From Colwellia psychrerythraea (GTDB taxonomy: Bacteria; Pseudomonadota; Gammaproteobacteria; Enterobacterales; Alteromonadaceae): a stretch of 64,000 nt of DNA. Where the stretch lies: NCBI RefSeq assembly GCF_000764185.1, contig NZ_JQEC01000057.1:62001-126000 (forward strand). The letters run 5' to 3'. The notes beneath the pieces are model-generated. The model had not been told where the DNA came from, did no database searches, and was given only the letters and a program-made list of their open reading frames with translations. Made by a program: the position numbers and the translations under genes. This document shows, in pieces, positions 17,269-26,864 of this stretch. Within the stretch, counting starts at the first letter, position 1, and every line of letters starts with the position of its first letter.

Positions 17269-19506
17269 TTAAAACAAATGTTGGCTAGGTACCATTTTTA
17301 TATTGGCTTGTGGAAAACTACTGCTGGTATAGAGTAGACGGTCTTTAGTCGCGATATAGGTAATGCTATCAGTTTTAGATATGGTATTTAGCGGCAATCT
17401 AACTAGCGGCGTTTGGATTTTATTTTCGATATCATAAGATACTAACTGATAGTGGTCATCAAAAGTCTTTTGATAAAAAACATGACCTTGCTCATAAGTC
17501 CATGCATATAAGGTATTAAAGAAATCCCCTTCAATCACTCTATCGCCAGCTTGCATATTATTGATGTTTTTTTGCCATAAGCCTTTTCTAAGTTTGGTAT
17601 AAAGCAATATATCGGCTGAAATCATCACGCCATACCGCGCACCATCAAATGTCAGGCGTTTGGTACTGGCGTCTGCAATATTAATGCTATAAATGTCGGT
17701 ATGTTTATCACCATAGATGGCAGAGATAATTTCACTATCATCAATGGACCAATTTGGACGGTTATGTTGTACAAAAGGGCTTTTTAGCAAGGTGACTCGT
17801 TGATTTATCCGTGAGTAAATATATATACCATCGCCTCTTTCTTCAGATAATGGTGCTAAAAAGGCAACCTTTTGACCATCATGTGACCACTTAGGGTAAC
17901 GTAATGTTTGCTTTAAATTGGTTAACTGCTTACGTGCACTGCCATCAGGTTTAGCTGACCAAAGTTCATCAAAGCCAGATTCATTGGAAGAGAACACTAT
18001 TAAGTCATTTATTTGATTGTAATCAGGTGATTCATAGGTGAAATTTGATTGCAAAACTGGGAAAGGACTACTCGCTATAACATCATTAAGTTGCAAGCTT
18101 ACTAGAGAAGAGTTTTCTTTTCGTTCTTGGTAATACAACTGCTGTGATTGTTTGGCAATACTCGGGTAGCTAAAGCCGGTTAAGTTTAATGCTTGTTTTG
18201 CTCGACTATCAATATCGATAACAAAACCGAAGCGATTATCAGCGCGTTGTGCAGCAAAGGCTAACCTTTGACTATCGCCAAACCAGGACATGCCGACAAT
18301 ATCTTCTTCATCGAAGGTAAGTTGTTCGGTTTCTTTAGTTGCGAGGTTAATAAGATAAATATTCTCACTTAACCGGTTGATTCGCCTAGCAACAGCCAAG
18401 TATTTTCCATCAGGAGAAAAAGACATATCTCTGTCTTTATAAGTACAAACACGATCACAAGAAAAACGTATCATGGCAAAGTTTTGTGATGACAAATCAA
18501 TAAAGTATATTCCTGTTCTTTTAGCTAAGGCACCCTTGTTGTACACAGCAAGGGTTTGGTCATCAGGGGAAATATCAAGGTAATAATAAACCCCTTGCAT
18601 TGGGCAAGTAGCGAGTCGTGTCTCTTGCTGGCTAGCGACTTTTAATTGGATATAAAAGCAGCTGTTGTTAGTTTTATTTTTACGAGAAAAATACAAGTAT
18701 TGGCCGTCGTTACTCCAAACGCTATGTCTTTCTATGGCACTATCAAAGGTTAATTGCTTTGGTGGTAATTCCACTTGATGGGTATCTTTCATAAACAAGT
18801 TGGTTGGTTGATTAGCTGATACTTGGCTATAGACTAAATAACGTCCATCTGGAGAGGGAGATGGAAAAAGCTCACTGCCTGGGTGATTGGTAATTGAAGT
18901 AATTTCAGGACTTTCATTATTAGGTAATTGCTGAACATAAAGCAGTACTAACAAGCTGATAATTAAGGTGACTAGTATATAGGTACTGTTTATTTTAAGT
19001 TTATAGGACTTATTGCTAAACTTTTCAGCAACATCTTCTGCGCGTTTTTTTGTTTGAATACCTTGCTCTTGATATGCAGAGCTATCGGTTGAGTTTTCAA
19101 TGGAGCTATCAATAGAGTAATTTATTGAACTCTCTACCAGCTCAGGGTTAGATAACTTATTAAGCTTGCTGATTTCAGCCAGCCATTGTGGCTCCGGCAT
19201 TAATTGATAGCCAGCTTTTCGAATGGTTTTAATAATCTCTTCTTCACCGTCGTCACTGGTGAGTTTTTTACGTAAATGCCAGATAGCGTTGGTTAAACTT
19301 TTTTCACCAACATAACTATCTTGCCCCCAAATGTGATCAATCAGTTCATCTCTGGGTACCACTCGCCCGTGGTGTTCTGCCAAGTAAAATAACACCTCAA
19401 TAAATTTAGGCTGTAATGACTGCTTATCTAAACCATCTGCCTGAATAGAAAACTCAGCAGGGGTTATTAGGTAGTGATTAATTTTAAAGGGCTTATTACT
19501 TATCAT
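17269..19506 (-). CDS. CadC-like winged-helix regulator with TolB-like beta-propeller
   Basis: Membrane-bound one-component regulator of 745 residues. Residues 10-105 form an OmpR/PhoB-type winged helix (LQPKFIEVLFYLAEHHGRVV, then DELIDHIWG and IRKAGYQL). A membrane helix lies near residues 173-193 (YILVTLIISLLVLLYVQQL). The rest, from about 205, consists of repeated PD40/TolB-like blades (SPSPDGRYLVYS, SPDGKYLAVAR, WSHDGQKVAFL) facing the periplasm. The architecture implies that a periplasmic signal is sensed by the propeller. It is divergent from the TonB-dependent receptor across a 553-bp gap, so that receptor is the likely target; this is inference. Confidence 0.88.
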   Translation of the reverse strand: MISNKPFKINHYLITPAEFSIQADGLDKQSLQPKFIEVLFYLAEHHGRVVPRDELIDHIWGQDSYVGEKSLTNAIWHLRKKLTSDDGEEEIIKTIRKAGYQLMPEPQWLAEISKLNKLSNPELVESSINYSIDSSIENSTDSSAYQEQGIQTKKRAEDVAEKFSNKSYKLKINSTYILVTLIISLLVLLYVQQLPNNESPEITSITNHPGSELFPSPSPDGRYLVYSQVSANQPTNLFMKDTHQVELPPKQLTFDSAIERHSVWSNDGQYLYFSRKNKTNNSCFYIQLKVASQQETRLATCPMQGVYYYLDISPDDQTLAVYNKGALAKRTGIYFIDLSSQNFAMIRFSCDRVCTYKDRDMSFSPDGKYLAVARRINRLSENIYLINLATKETEQLTFDEEDIVGMSWFGDSQRLAFAAQRADNRFGFVIDIDSRAKQALNLTGFSYPSIAKQSQQLYYQERKENSSLVSLQLNDVIASSPFPVLQSNFTYESPDYNQINDLIVFSSNESGFDELWSAKPDGSARKQLTNLKQTLRYPKWSHDGQKVAFLAPLSEERGDGIYIYSRINQRVTLLKSPFVQHNRPNWSIDDSEIISAIYGDKHTDIYSINIADASTKRLTFDGARYGVMISADILLYTKLRKGLWQKNINNMQAGDRVIEGDFFNTLYAWTYEQGHVFYQKTFDDHYQLVSYDIENKIQTPLVRLPLNTISKTDSITYIATKDRLLYTSSSFPQANIKMVPSQHLF

Positions 19507-20059
19507 TTGAATGGCGTGTGCTTAATGGCTCTGATTTTTTGAGTTGATACTTGCTGCTGTTTGTCCTTATCGCTAACTTCATCAGCCTTCCTTAGCTTAA
19601 TTTAATGCTAACAAAATAATCAAAACTAAGTAACTTTTTTATCTACATTTTATTATTGGAGTAATCTTTTTGTTTAAAACCATTTCTAAATGTTATCGAA
19701 AAGCTATTAATTGTCATTTATGTAATTTATTGATTTTATAAGGTTATTGTTTGTTTATTTTTGAATCGATATTAAATCGATGTACAAATGATTTTCTATA
19801 GATTGTATATGTGCGCAGAGTTTCTTAAAACAGAGGAAAGCTTAATTCGAACTAGGTTTTAGTAACACAAAGTTACTTGGAACTTGAATGTTTGCTTTTG
19901 TGAGTTTTGCTGTGACCTGATCTGTTATGACCCGTTATAAGAAGCTCATCTACCTCACCGAGCAGGTAAGTTACCCGCTGGATGAGGTAACTAAAACATA
20001 ATAATAATATGAAAAATATAACTCAACAATTAAACAAACAAAAACATTAAGAGAGATGA
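19507..20059. promoter_or_regulatory. Intergenic regulatory region of regulator and TonB receptor
   Basis: A 553-bp stretch with no credible gene. It holds a perfect inverted repeat AGTAAC-N5-GTTACT at 19861-19877, a plausible operator, and a strong leader hairpin at 19951-19989. Its length and the divergent genes suggest it carries the promoters of both and binding sites of the CadC-like protein. Confidence 0.6.
19951..19989 (+). other. GC-rich hairpin in the TonB receptor leader
   Basis: Outer arms TACCTCA (19951-19957) and TGAGGTA (19983-19989), inner arms AGCAGGTAA (19961-19969) and TTACCCGCT (19971-19979) with one mismatch. CTCATC at 19945-19950 can pair alternatively with GATGAG at 19981-19986, so two conformations are possible. 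It ends about 70 bp before the receptor start. Confidence 0.5.
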
Positions 20060-23000
20060 ATGATGAATAAAAGCGTAATCACCATCGCAATTCAAACTGC
20101 TATATATACTGCCATCGCAGGCTCTGCATTAACATTTGCTCCAGCTACTTTTGCTGCTGATGCTGAAAACTCAGTCGCTAAGCCTGTAGCACAAAGCGCA
20201 CCGACAGAAAAGGCACAAAAAAAAGAAGCTGATGAAAAAATCACGGTAACAGGCTCACGCTTGCGCCGTGATAGTTTCACTGTTGCCACACCACTTGTAT
20301 CCATGGATAAAGAAGCCATTGGTGATACGGGCCTTGGTGAAATGGGCCAGATCCTAGTCGAAAACATGCCTGCACTTTCTTATGGCACTAGTAACGCAAC
20401 GAGTCAATCTAGTGTATCAAATACGGGTATTACAACGGTTGAGTTGCGTAACTTAGGTGCAAACCGTACTTTGACCTTAATTGATGGTCGTCGTGTGGTT
20501 TCAAATTCAAAGAGTGGTAACTATGTCAGCATGAGTACCATTCCATCGGGCATGGTGCAACGTGTTGAAGTTATCACTGGTGGCGCTTCTGCTACCTATG
20601 GCGCTGATGCGGTATCGGGTGTAGTCAACATCATTACCCAATCAGGTAAAGAAGGTTTTGATTTTAAAGTCCGCGGCGGTGAAAGCACTAATGGCGGAGC
20701 AAAAGAATTTACCCTTGATGCTAGTTACGGTAGTTCATTTGCTGATGATCGCGGTTATTTATATTTCAGCAGTAACTACGATAAAGATTACGGCCTTAAA
20801 TATGGCGATCGTGACCGCGCTGCCCAAGAAGCCTCTTGGGCCTATGATGGCGATACCATGCAAAACATGATTCGTACTGAAGATGGTATGAAGCCATTAC
20901 ATGAAACACCGATGAGTGATTGGCGTAACCGCAGTGATGGTATTCCCGGTGGTGTATTTTTAGAATCAAGCAAGTACGATACCACTTATTGGTATGACGG
21001 TAATGGTCAACGCAGTGATTGGAACGAAGAAAGAGATGGCATTAACTCTCGAGAATTTGTGCAACTTAAAGTACCAAGTGAGCGTGTTTCTGCAGCGTTA
21101 AAATTAGACTTTGATATTACTGATGACATCACTTTTTACTCACAAGTACAATGGAGTGGTAACTATACCGTTAATGACAAGTCTCCTGAAGATTCATATG
21201 AAGGTGAATCTGCAACTTACACAGATAGAGAAACAGGTGAACCAGGGGTAGTAAAATTGGGCTATATCCCAATTGATAATCCTTATGTACCAGATAATAT
21301 TCGAGAGACAGCAAGCCAATATAAAGATCGTATTTATTGGGACCGTCGTTTTACCGAAGTAGGTCCTGTATCTACTGATAACGAACGTGAAACCGTACGT
21401 GCTTGGGCAGGTTTACAAGGTACTATGTTTGACGGTGCATGGGATTGGGATATTTCTGCTGGTTACGGTAAATTCCATCAGCGTCAATTTAGAAATAATG
21501 AAATTGATGTCTTTAAAGCAAAAAATGCGTTAGATGCTGGTTATGCAGCAGACGGCACAACTATTCAGTGTAATGATGCCGAGGCACGAGCTGACGGTTG
21601 TGTTGCTTTAGATTTATTCGGTGAAGGCTCTATTACCCCTGAGATGGCAGATTACATTCGTGTTAATCCAACGCTTAATACTTACAACGAGCAAGCTAAC
21701 GTTATGGGTTACATCACCGGTGATTTATTTGAGATGCCAGCAGGTCCTGTTGCGACTGTATTTGGTTTTGAGTACCGTAAAGATACTCAAGAAGCAGTAA
21801 CCGATGATGCACTAACTTATGGCGGTATTACTTGGAACTTAATCCCAGCATTTAAAGGTAGCATCAGTGTTGCTGAAGTTTTTGGTGAAGCATCAATTCC
21901 TTTATTACGTGATTTACCTGGGGCAGAGTACTTGTCATTAGAAGCATCAGTACGTATGTCTGATTATGATGTGACAAATGTTGGTTTAGTCTCTAGTTAC
22001 AAATTAGGTTTCTTATGGACAATGGGCGCAGGTCTTAATTTACGTGGCAACTACGCCATTGCCCAACGCGCACCTAGCGTAAATGAGCTTTATGAACCAG
22101 CTGCAGGTGATTTCGATAGCTTTGATGATATCTGTCACGGTGTTACTGCAACTTCATCGGGTGCAGGTCATGATAACTGTCGTTTAGAGCCAGGCATTGC
22201 TGCAACAATCGCAGCAGACGGAGAATTTGAAGATGATAGCAATGGTTACTCGCCAAATGCTGGTAACCCTGAGTTATATGAAGAAACCGGTACGACCCTT
22301 ACTTTAGGTGCAACGTATGAACCAACGTTCTTTGAAGGTTTTAGTGTTGCAGTAGATTATTATGATATTGCTATTGATGATGCTATTTCAGAGTTTGGTA
22401 ATGATCAAATATTATCGCAGTGTTACGACACTAGTATTACTTTAGGCCAAGAAAATAAGTTTTGTGATTCAATTAAACGTAATAGCGAAGGTCAGCTAGA
22501 GGAAGTCTTACAACGCAGTTATAACATTGATGAGTTAGGTACTCGTGGTGTTGATATCGCCGTAGCTTACAGATATGACATGAATTCATTTGGTAGTGTT
22601 AAATTTAAAATGGATTGGACACACTTGCTTGAACATTCTAAAACAATTACCGGTAATGACGGTATCGTTGTTGAAGATTATGTTGGTTATGCCGAAGAAG
22701 GAATATTTGAAGATAAAGCGTCAGCTTCTGTTGCTTGGTATTTAGAAGGCTTACGTGTTCGTTGGAGCACTACTTATAAGAGTGCGGCCCTGCTTGACCT
22801 TGTAGATCAAGAAAGCTGGGAAACCGACATGCAGAACAATGCTGAGCGTTGTGCCGCAGGTGATGCCGCTTGTGTTGCTAACCCTGAATCATTAGCTTTC
22901 CAAGAATTAAGCTCTTACTTCAAGCATAACTTATCTGTGTCTTATAACATCGAAATGAGTGATGACTCTGCCGTTCGTGTCTTTGGTGGTGTAAACAATA

Positions 23001-23110
23001 TTTTTGATGATAAAGGTGAGTTCTACTACGGTGGTCGCGGTAACTTTGGTAGTGATTACGATGCCGGTACCGGTCGTTTTGTTTACCTAGGTGCACAAGT
23101 TAGCTTCTAA
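20060..23110 (+). CDS. TonB-dependent outer membrane receptor
   Basis: Large energised outer membrane transporter of 1016 residues. A signal peptide ends around residue 33 (ATFAADA). The plug domain runs from about 60 (EKITVTGSRLRRDSF, a TonB-box-like start) through ITGGASATYGADAVSGVVNIIT, and the remainder is a 22-strand-type beta-barrel ending in the aromatic terminal strand GAQVSF. A cysteine pair before ALDLFGEG is common in Alteromonadales receptors for peptides or sugars. ATGs at 20060 and 20063 are both possible with GAGAG upstream. It is divergent from the CadC-like regulator. The substrate is unknown; no siderophore biosynthesis or glycoside hydrolase gene is adjacent. Confidence 0.93.
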   Translation: MMNKSVITIAIQTAIYTAIAGSALTFAPATFAADAENSVAKPVAQSAPTEKAQKKEADEKITVTGSRLRRDSFTVATPLVSMDKEAIGDTGLGEMGQILVENMPALSYGTSNATSQSSVSNTGITTVELRNLGANRTLTLIDGRRVVSNSKSGNYVSMSTIPSGMVQRVEVITGGASATYGADAVSGVVNIITQSGKEGFDFKVRGGESTNGGAKEFTLDASYGSSFADDRGYLYFSSNYDKDYGLKYGDRDRAAQEASWAYDGDTMQNMIRTEDGMKPLHETPMSDWRNRSDGIPGGVFLESSKYDTTYWYDGNGQRSDWNEERDGINSREFVQLKVPSERVSAALKLDFDITDDITFYSQVQWSGNYTVNDKSPEDSYEGESATYTDRETGEPGVVKLGYIPIDNPYVPDNIRETASQYKDRIYWDRRFTEVGPVSTDNERETVRAWAGLQGTMFDGAWDWDISAGYGKFHQRQFRNNEIDVFKAKNALDAGYAADGTTIQCNDAEARADGCVALDLFGEGSITPEMADYIRVNPTLNTYNEQANVMGYITGDLFEMPAGPVATVFGFEYRKDTQEAVTDDALTYGGITWNLIPAFKGSISVAEVFGEASIPLLRDLPGAEYLSLEASVRMSDYDVTNVGLVSSYKLGFLWTMGAGLNLRGNYAIAQRAPSVNELYEPAAGDFDSFDDICHGVTATSSGAGHDNCRLEPGIAATIAADGEFEDDSNGYSPNAGNPELYEETGTTLTLGATYEPTFFEGFSVAVDYYDIAIDDAISEFGNDQILSQCYDTSITLGQENKFCDSIKRNSEGQLEEVLQRSYNIDELGTRGVDIAVAYRYDMNSFGSVKFKMDWTHLLEHSKTITGNDGIVVEDYVGYAEEGIFEDKASASVAWYLEGLRVRWSTTYKSAALLDLVDQESWETDMQNNAERCAAGDAACVANPESLAFQELSSYFKHNLSVSYNIEMSDDSAVRVFGGVNNIFDDKGEFYYGGRGNFGSDYDAGTGRFVYLGAQVSF

Positions 23111-23134
23111 GCCTAACTTGTAAGGTAAGTTATT

Positions 23135-23165
23135 ATGGAGGTTAGTCCGCTAACCTCCATTTTTA
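23135..23165 (+). terminator. Rho-independent terminator after TonB receptor
   Basis: ATGGAGGTTAG (23135-23145), TCCG loop, CTAACCTCCAT (23150-23160) and TTTT. The 11-bp perfect stem separates receptor and phosphatase transcripts. Confidence 0.85.
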
Positions 23166-23254
23166 AACCCTCATATGGCAGTAATTTTTCTAATACCTCA
23201 TTGTTATTTTTAGCTCTTTTTCAGTAAAATTCTTTATTATTCCCTGGAGTTTCT

Positions 23255-24484
23255 ATGTCTTCCCGTATATTAAATACCGTTCGCTCTATAGCGTTCACCG
23301 CAATTTTGTTACTAGCGAGCAGTGTTTCAACCTTTGCTTTTTCCAGTGCAGATGAAAAAGCAAAGGTTGATCCATTAAAACCACCATTAAAGCCTGAGTT
23401 GAAGCAGGTACTAAAGCAGAAGCTAAAGCCAGTATTCGCACCCGTAAATGACGGCCCTTATGTTTTTGTAAACCAGAAACAAGAGTTAGAGTCTTACTGG
23501 TTATGTCAAGGTGAAGTCGTTAATAAAACATTAGCCATAACCGAAGAAAGTAACTTTCCTGTAGATATTAGCGCTTGTAACATGCCAGCGTCAGTGCATG
23601 CTTTTAGCAGCATTGAAAATAAATTATTAGAGTTTTCTGGCGACTATCCGGTGGCAGCATTAAGCGATTTTCATGGTAAATATGACTTAATGATTGAGTT
23701 ATTAACTAACAATAACATTATTGATGACAATAAAAACTGGGCCTTTGGCAAAGGCCATTTTGTTATCACCGGTGATATTTTTGACCGGGGTGATAAAGTC
23801 ACCGAAATACTATGGTTTTTGTATGATTTAGAACAACAAGCGCAAAAGGCCGGTGGAAATATTCATCTTACTTTAGGTAATCATGAAGTAATGATTCTTA
23901 ATGGCGATTTACGGTATTTACATGCTAAATATATTGAAACAGCTAAACAGTTAAACAAACCATTTGAAAAACTATTTACTAAAAACAGTATCATCGGCAA
24001 TTGGTTACGCAGTAAACCTGTACTTGTTAAAGTAAATAACATGTTATTTGCCCACGGTGGCTTCCATCCTAGTTTAGCCATTGAGCAGCGCAGCCTAGTG
24101 GAAGTTAATACCACTTTTAAAGATAGTTTGGTAAAAGCTGAACTTGAAAAACCCCGTGAAGGTTTTGCGAAGTTTTTACATAAAACTAATGGTGTGATTT
24201 GGTACCGTGGTTATTTTGCTGATGATTACCCTGAAGGCTCTAAAAAAAGAGATAACGGTGCAACCAGTGCTGAAATTGATTTGTTGTTAAAGAACTTTAA
24301 GGTGAAACATTTAATTGTCGGTCATACCTCACAAAAGCAAATTGAAACACGTTATCAAGGCCGAGTTATCGCCATTGATTCAAGCATAAAACGTGGCAGT
24401 TACGGGGAAATACTGTTTGTCGAAAATGGTAAGAAATGGCGTGGTAGCATGAGTGGTAAGGTGTTGCCGCTTTATCATCAATAA
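23255..24484 (+). CDS. Exported PPP-family metallophosphatase (Shewanella-like type)
   Basis: Calcineurin-like phosphatase of 409 residues with a signal peptide (about 1-30, STFAFSSA), hence periplasmic. The PPP-family motifs are seen in order: SDFHGKYD (in place of the usual GDxHG), GDIFDRGD, LGNHE, a later HGG and GHT. This set resembles bacterial Shewanella-like PPP phosphatases, which act on phosphotyrosine or small phosphate esters; which applies here is unknown. Residues 38-60 hold a lysine/proline-rich run of KP and LK repeats before the catalytic domain. CTGGAG precedes the ATG. A terminator separates it from the upstream receptor. Confidence 0.85.
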   Translation: MSSRILNTVRSIAFTAILLLASSVSTFAFSSADEKAKVDPLKPPLKPELKQVLKQKLKPVFAPVNDGPYVFVNQKQELESYWLCQGEVVNKTLAITEESNFPVDISACNMPASVHAFSSIENKLLEFSGDYPVAALSDFHGKYDLMIELLTNNNIIDDNKNWAFGKGHFVITGDIFDRGDKVTEILWFLYDLEQQAQKAGGNIHLTLGNHEVMILNGDLRYLHAKYIETAKQLNKPFEKLFTKNSIIGNWLRSKPVLVKVNNMLFAHGGFHPSLAIEQRSLVEVNTTFKDSLVKAELEKPREGFAKFLHKTNGVIWYRGYFADDYPEGSKKRDNGATSAEIDLLLKNFKVKHLIVGHTSQKQIETRYQGRVIAIDSSIKRGSYGEILFVENGKKWRGSMSGKVLPLYHQ

Positions 24485-24593
24485 ATCAAACTATACCGTT
24501 GCTAAAATGAAAATGCTAGCGTGGTAGTTGCACTGCCAATACTATATTATTCGTGGCACTTTTCTTTAGTGTAGAATAAAAATTAAAACCAAA

Positions 24594-24622
24594 AAAAACC
24601 AGTATCAATTTACTGGTTTTTT
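24594..24622. terminator. Bidirectional terminator between phosphatase and YebC-family gene
   Basis: AAAAACCAGTA and TACTGGTTTTT arms with a 6-nt loop; A-run and T-run serve both converging genes. Confidence 0.85.
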
Positions 24623-24643
24623 GCAAGCAGATTTAATGTCAGC

Positions 24644-25369
24644 TTAATCTTTAATCTCAGCATTATGATAAACGTTTTGTACATCATCACAGTCATCTAA
24701 CATGGCAATAAACTTGTCAAAGTTTGCTAAGTCTTCTTCACCTTCAACATCGATGTAGTTTTGCGGTACCCAAGTGATCTCTTCAACTTCTAACTCAAAT
24801 TCAGGCATTGAGTTAGCAAATTCAGTTTTAATTTTGAAAAATTCAGTATGAGGAGCATAAACGGTAATAATACCGTCTTCTAATTCAACGTCAGTAACAT
24901 CAATATCAGCCATCATTAAATTTTCTAATACGGCTTCATCATCTTCACCTTTAAAAGCAAAAACAGCTTGATGATCGAACATGTGTGAAACAGTACCTGA
25001 AGAGCCAATTTTTGCATGACTTTTGCTAAAGCACTGGCGAACATCTTTAATGGTACGGTTACCATTGTCAGTTAAACAATCAATAATTACCATGCAGTTG
25101 CCAGGACCAAAACCTTCATAACGGGCTTCAACAAAGTCTTCACCACCAGCACCAGAGGCTTTTTTAAGCGCATTATCAATAACGTGAGTAGGAACTTGGT
25201 CTTTCTTGGCACGGTCAATTAAGCCACGTAAAGTAAGGTTACCATCGGGATCAATGCCACCATTTTTAGCACAAACGTAAATTGCTTTACCGTACTTAGA
25301 GTAAACTTTAGTTTTGGCCCCAGCGGTTTTGGCCATAGATAATTTGCGGTTTTGGTAAGCTCTGCCCAT
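24644..25369 (-). CDS. YebC/PmpR family transcriptional regulator (YeeN-like)
   Basis: Cytoplasmic YebC-family protein, 241 residues from the ATG at 25369. That start gives the family N-terminus MGRAYQNRK; an upstream TTG at 25393 would add eight unusual residues. The ARYEGFGPG and GTVSHMFD segments are family hallmarks, and the C-terminal DDCDDVQNVYHN matches. The MGR start is closer to the YeeN subgroup than to ruvC-linked YebC, and no ruvABC genes are near. Members bind DNA or relieve ribosome stalling; the specific role here is unknown. Confidence 0.9.
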   Translation of the reverse strand: MGRAYQNRKLSMAKTAGAKTKVYSKYGKAIYVCAKNGGIDPDGNLTLRGLIDRAKKDQVPTHVIDNALKKASGAGGEDFVEARYEGFGPGNCMVIIDCLTDNGNRTIKDVRQCFSKSHAKIGSSGTVSHMFDHQAVFAFKGEDDEAVLENLMMADIDVTDVELEDGIITVYAPHTEFFKIKTEFANSMPEFELEVEEITWVPQNYIDVEGEEDLANFDKFIAMLDDCDDVQNVYHNAEIKD

Positions 25370-25606
25370 CTCAATGTCTTCTTTTATGTTCAAAAATATA
25401 ATGCGCTAGATTCTACCAGCCTCAACGGTCGCTTGACTAGTGCTCTTGTTCATATTTTAGCAATAAATACTTGATAACGGTGTAAAGCCTGCACATATTT
25501 TCCATAATCAATTGCGCTTAACTAGGTAAAATAAATACTTGCTATTGCGGGACAGCTTTCATACCTTAGTTATTGCGTTTAATGATAATAATTTCAAGGG
25601 AATACG

Positions 25607-25831
25607 ATGAATAAGTATGATGAATACAAAGTACTTTACGTTACTGAAGGTGGTTGTGGCACCTTATTACTTGGCTCAAGTGGTTTACCGTTAAAAAGAT
25701 TAGAAGCGACATTAAACCAAGAGGCTAGCGATGGCTGGCAGCTAGTCTTTCAAGTGATTGAGCAAAAACGCTTTTGGTTATTCTGGTCACGTGAAGCCGT
25801 TATTATAACTTTAGGGCGAAGTCATGGTTAA
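25607..25831 (+). CDS. DUF4177 domain protein
   Basis: A 74-residue soluble protein matching the DUF4177 pattern: YEYKVLYV-like first strand, then LEATLNQEASDGWQLV and a final strand. Function unknown. It overlaps the next gene by 8 bp, so the two are translationally coupled. Start ATG follows AAGGGAA. Confidence 0.8.
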   Translation: MNKYDEYKVLYVTEGGCGTLLLGSSGLPLKRLEATLNQEASDGWQLVFQVIEQKRFWLFWSREAVIITLGRSHG

Positions 25832-26090
25832 AACGGCTTTACTCAAAGCCATTCGTTTTTATCAACAAACGGGAGGCTCTGTTAAGTATTTTGCTATTAG
25901 TTGTAACTTCACGCCAACTTGCTCACATTATACTTACCAAGCCATAGAGCGTTTTGGCGTGATTAAAGGAGTCCATATCGGGATTAAACGCATTAAACGT
26001 TGTAACGATCCGAATTGCATTGATGTGATCGAAGATCCAGTGCCGATTACCTTAGCAATTAAATTACCAAGAGTACTGCCCACTAAATAG
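25824..26090 (+). CDS. YidD-like membrane protein insertion factor (orphan paralogue)
   Basis: An 88-residue YidD-family protein. The core CNFTPTCSHYTYQAIERFG corresponds to the YidD signature with its cysteine pair, followed by the KRIKRC segment. YidD normally assists YidC-mediated insertion of membrane proteins and sits in the rpmH-rnpA-yidD-yidC locus; this copy is elsewhere, between a DUF4177 and a TM2 gene, and its C-terminal part (RCNDPNCIDVIEDPVP) is diverged. It is therefore probably a second, specialised copy, which is inference. Confidence 0.85.
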   Translation: MVKTALLKAIRFYQQTGGSVKYFAISCNFTPTCSHYTYQAIERFGVIKGVHIGIKRIKRCNDPNCIDVIEDPVPITLAIKLPRVLPTK

Positions 26091-26103
26091 TGAAGGAATA
26101 GTT

Positions 26104-26484
26104 ATGTCACAAGAGTCGTTACGCCGAGAAGAAGAGCGCTTACGTGAGCAGGGTGCCCAGCTCAGTAGTGAGCAACAAAAGCAGTATTACGCTTTAGAGG
26201 TTACCCAAGTTAAAGACCCAGATACTTATGCCGTATTAAATTGGGTATTTATTGCTGGCTTGCATCATTTTTATTTAGGCAAGTGGCGACGTGGTTTCCT
26301 TAACCTAGTGTTGATGTTTCTTGGTGGTTTCTTATATTTTAGCCAGCTAGTACCCTGGTTGGGTGGGCTTATGATATTACTGGTTTTTATTATTGAGCTA
26401 CCACAATTATTTAACAGCCAACAGATTATTCATCAATACAATAATCAACTCATGCAACGCTTGCTGAAACAAGTCAGTAGTTAA
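26104..26484 (+). CDS. TM2 domain-containing membrane protein
   Basis: 126 residues: a charged coiled N-terminal part (1-40), then a TM2-type domain with AGLHHFYLGKWRRGFLNL and two membrane helices up to about residue 100, and a short polar tail. TM2 proteins are widespread but functionally obscure. It starts 13 bp after the YidD-like gene behind AAGGAA and is probably in the same operon. Confidence 0.82.
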   Translation: MSQESLRREEERLREQGAQLSSEQQKQYYALEVTQVKDPDTYAVLNWVFIAGLHHFYLGKWRRGFLNLVLMFLGGFLYFSQLVPWLGGLMILLVFIIELPQLFNSQQIIHQYNNQLMQRLLKQVSS

Positions 26485-26864
26485 CCTGAATTCGGGATGA
26501 TGAGTGCTTTATTTTTATATAAAAATAACAGTTTATGGTTATTAAAAATAAATGCTACCGGATTAAATAGCGATATACTCTATCAATGTTTCAATTTCTT
26601 CGGTTATCAAGGCCAAACGTTTATGAATAACGGGCTATTTATCGACGTTTTAACGCTGATAATTGGATAAAGGGGCATATTGAGCAAATGCTGCTTATCC
26701 AGAGTTCAGGTTCGTTGGTTAGTTTATAAAACTGTTGCCAGCAAGTTATCAATGTATTGAAGTAACACTTAATAGCTTATAAATACCATTATTTGAAGTA
26801 CTATTATCCTGTGGTATAACCTAAGATATAACCGTAATAACTATCCAGTTTAGGGAGTTCAATT
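26485..26864. other. Intergenic region with one doubtful short ORF
   Basis: 380 bp. The only coding candidate is a 57-codon frame at 26497-26670 (+) with hydrophobic composition and a poor ribosome-binding site; no family recognised. It could be a decayed gene. The right end holds the promoter of the next gene. Confidence 0.4.

Noticed and set aside
26497..26670. 57-codon frame with hydrophobic product between the TM2 and amidohydrolase-like genes
   Set aside because: No ribosome-binding site of quality and no family resemblance; kept only as a remark in the intergenic entry.
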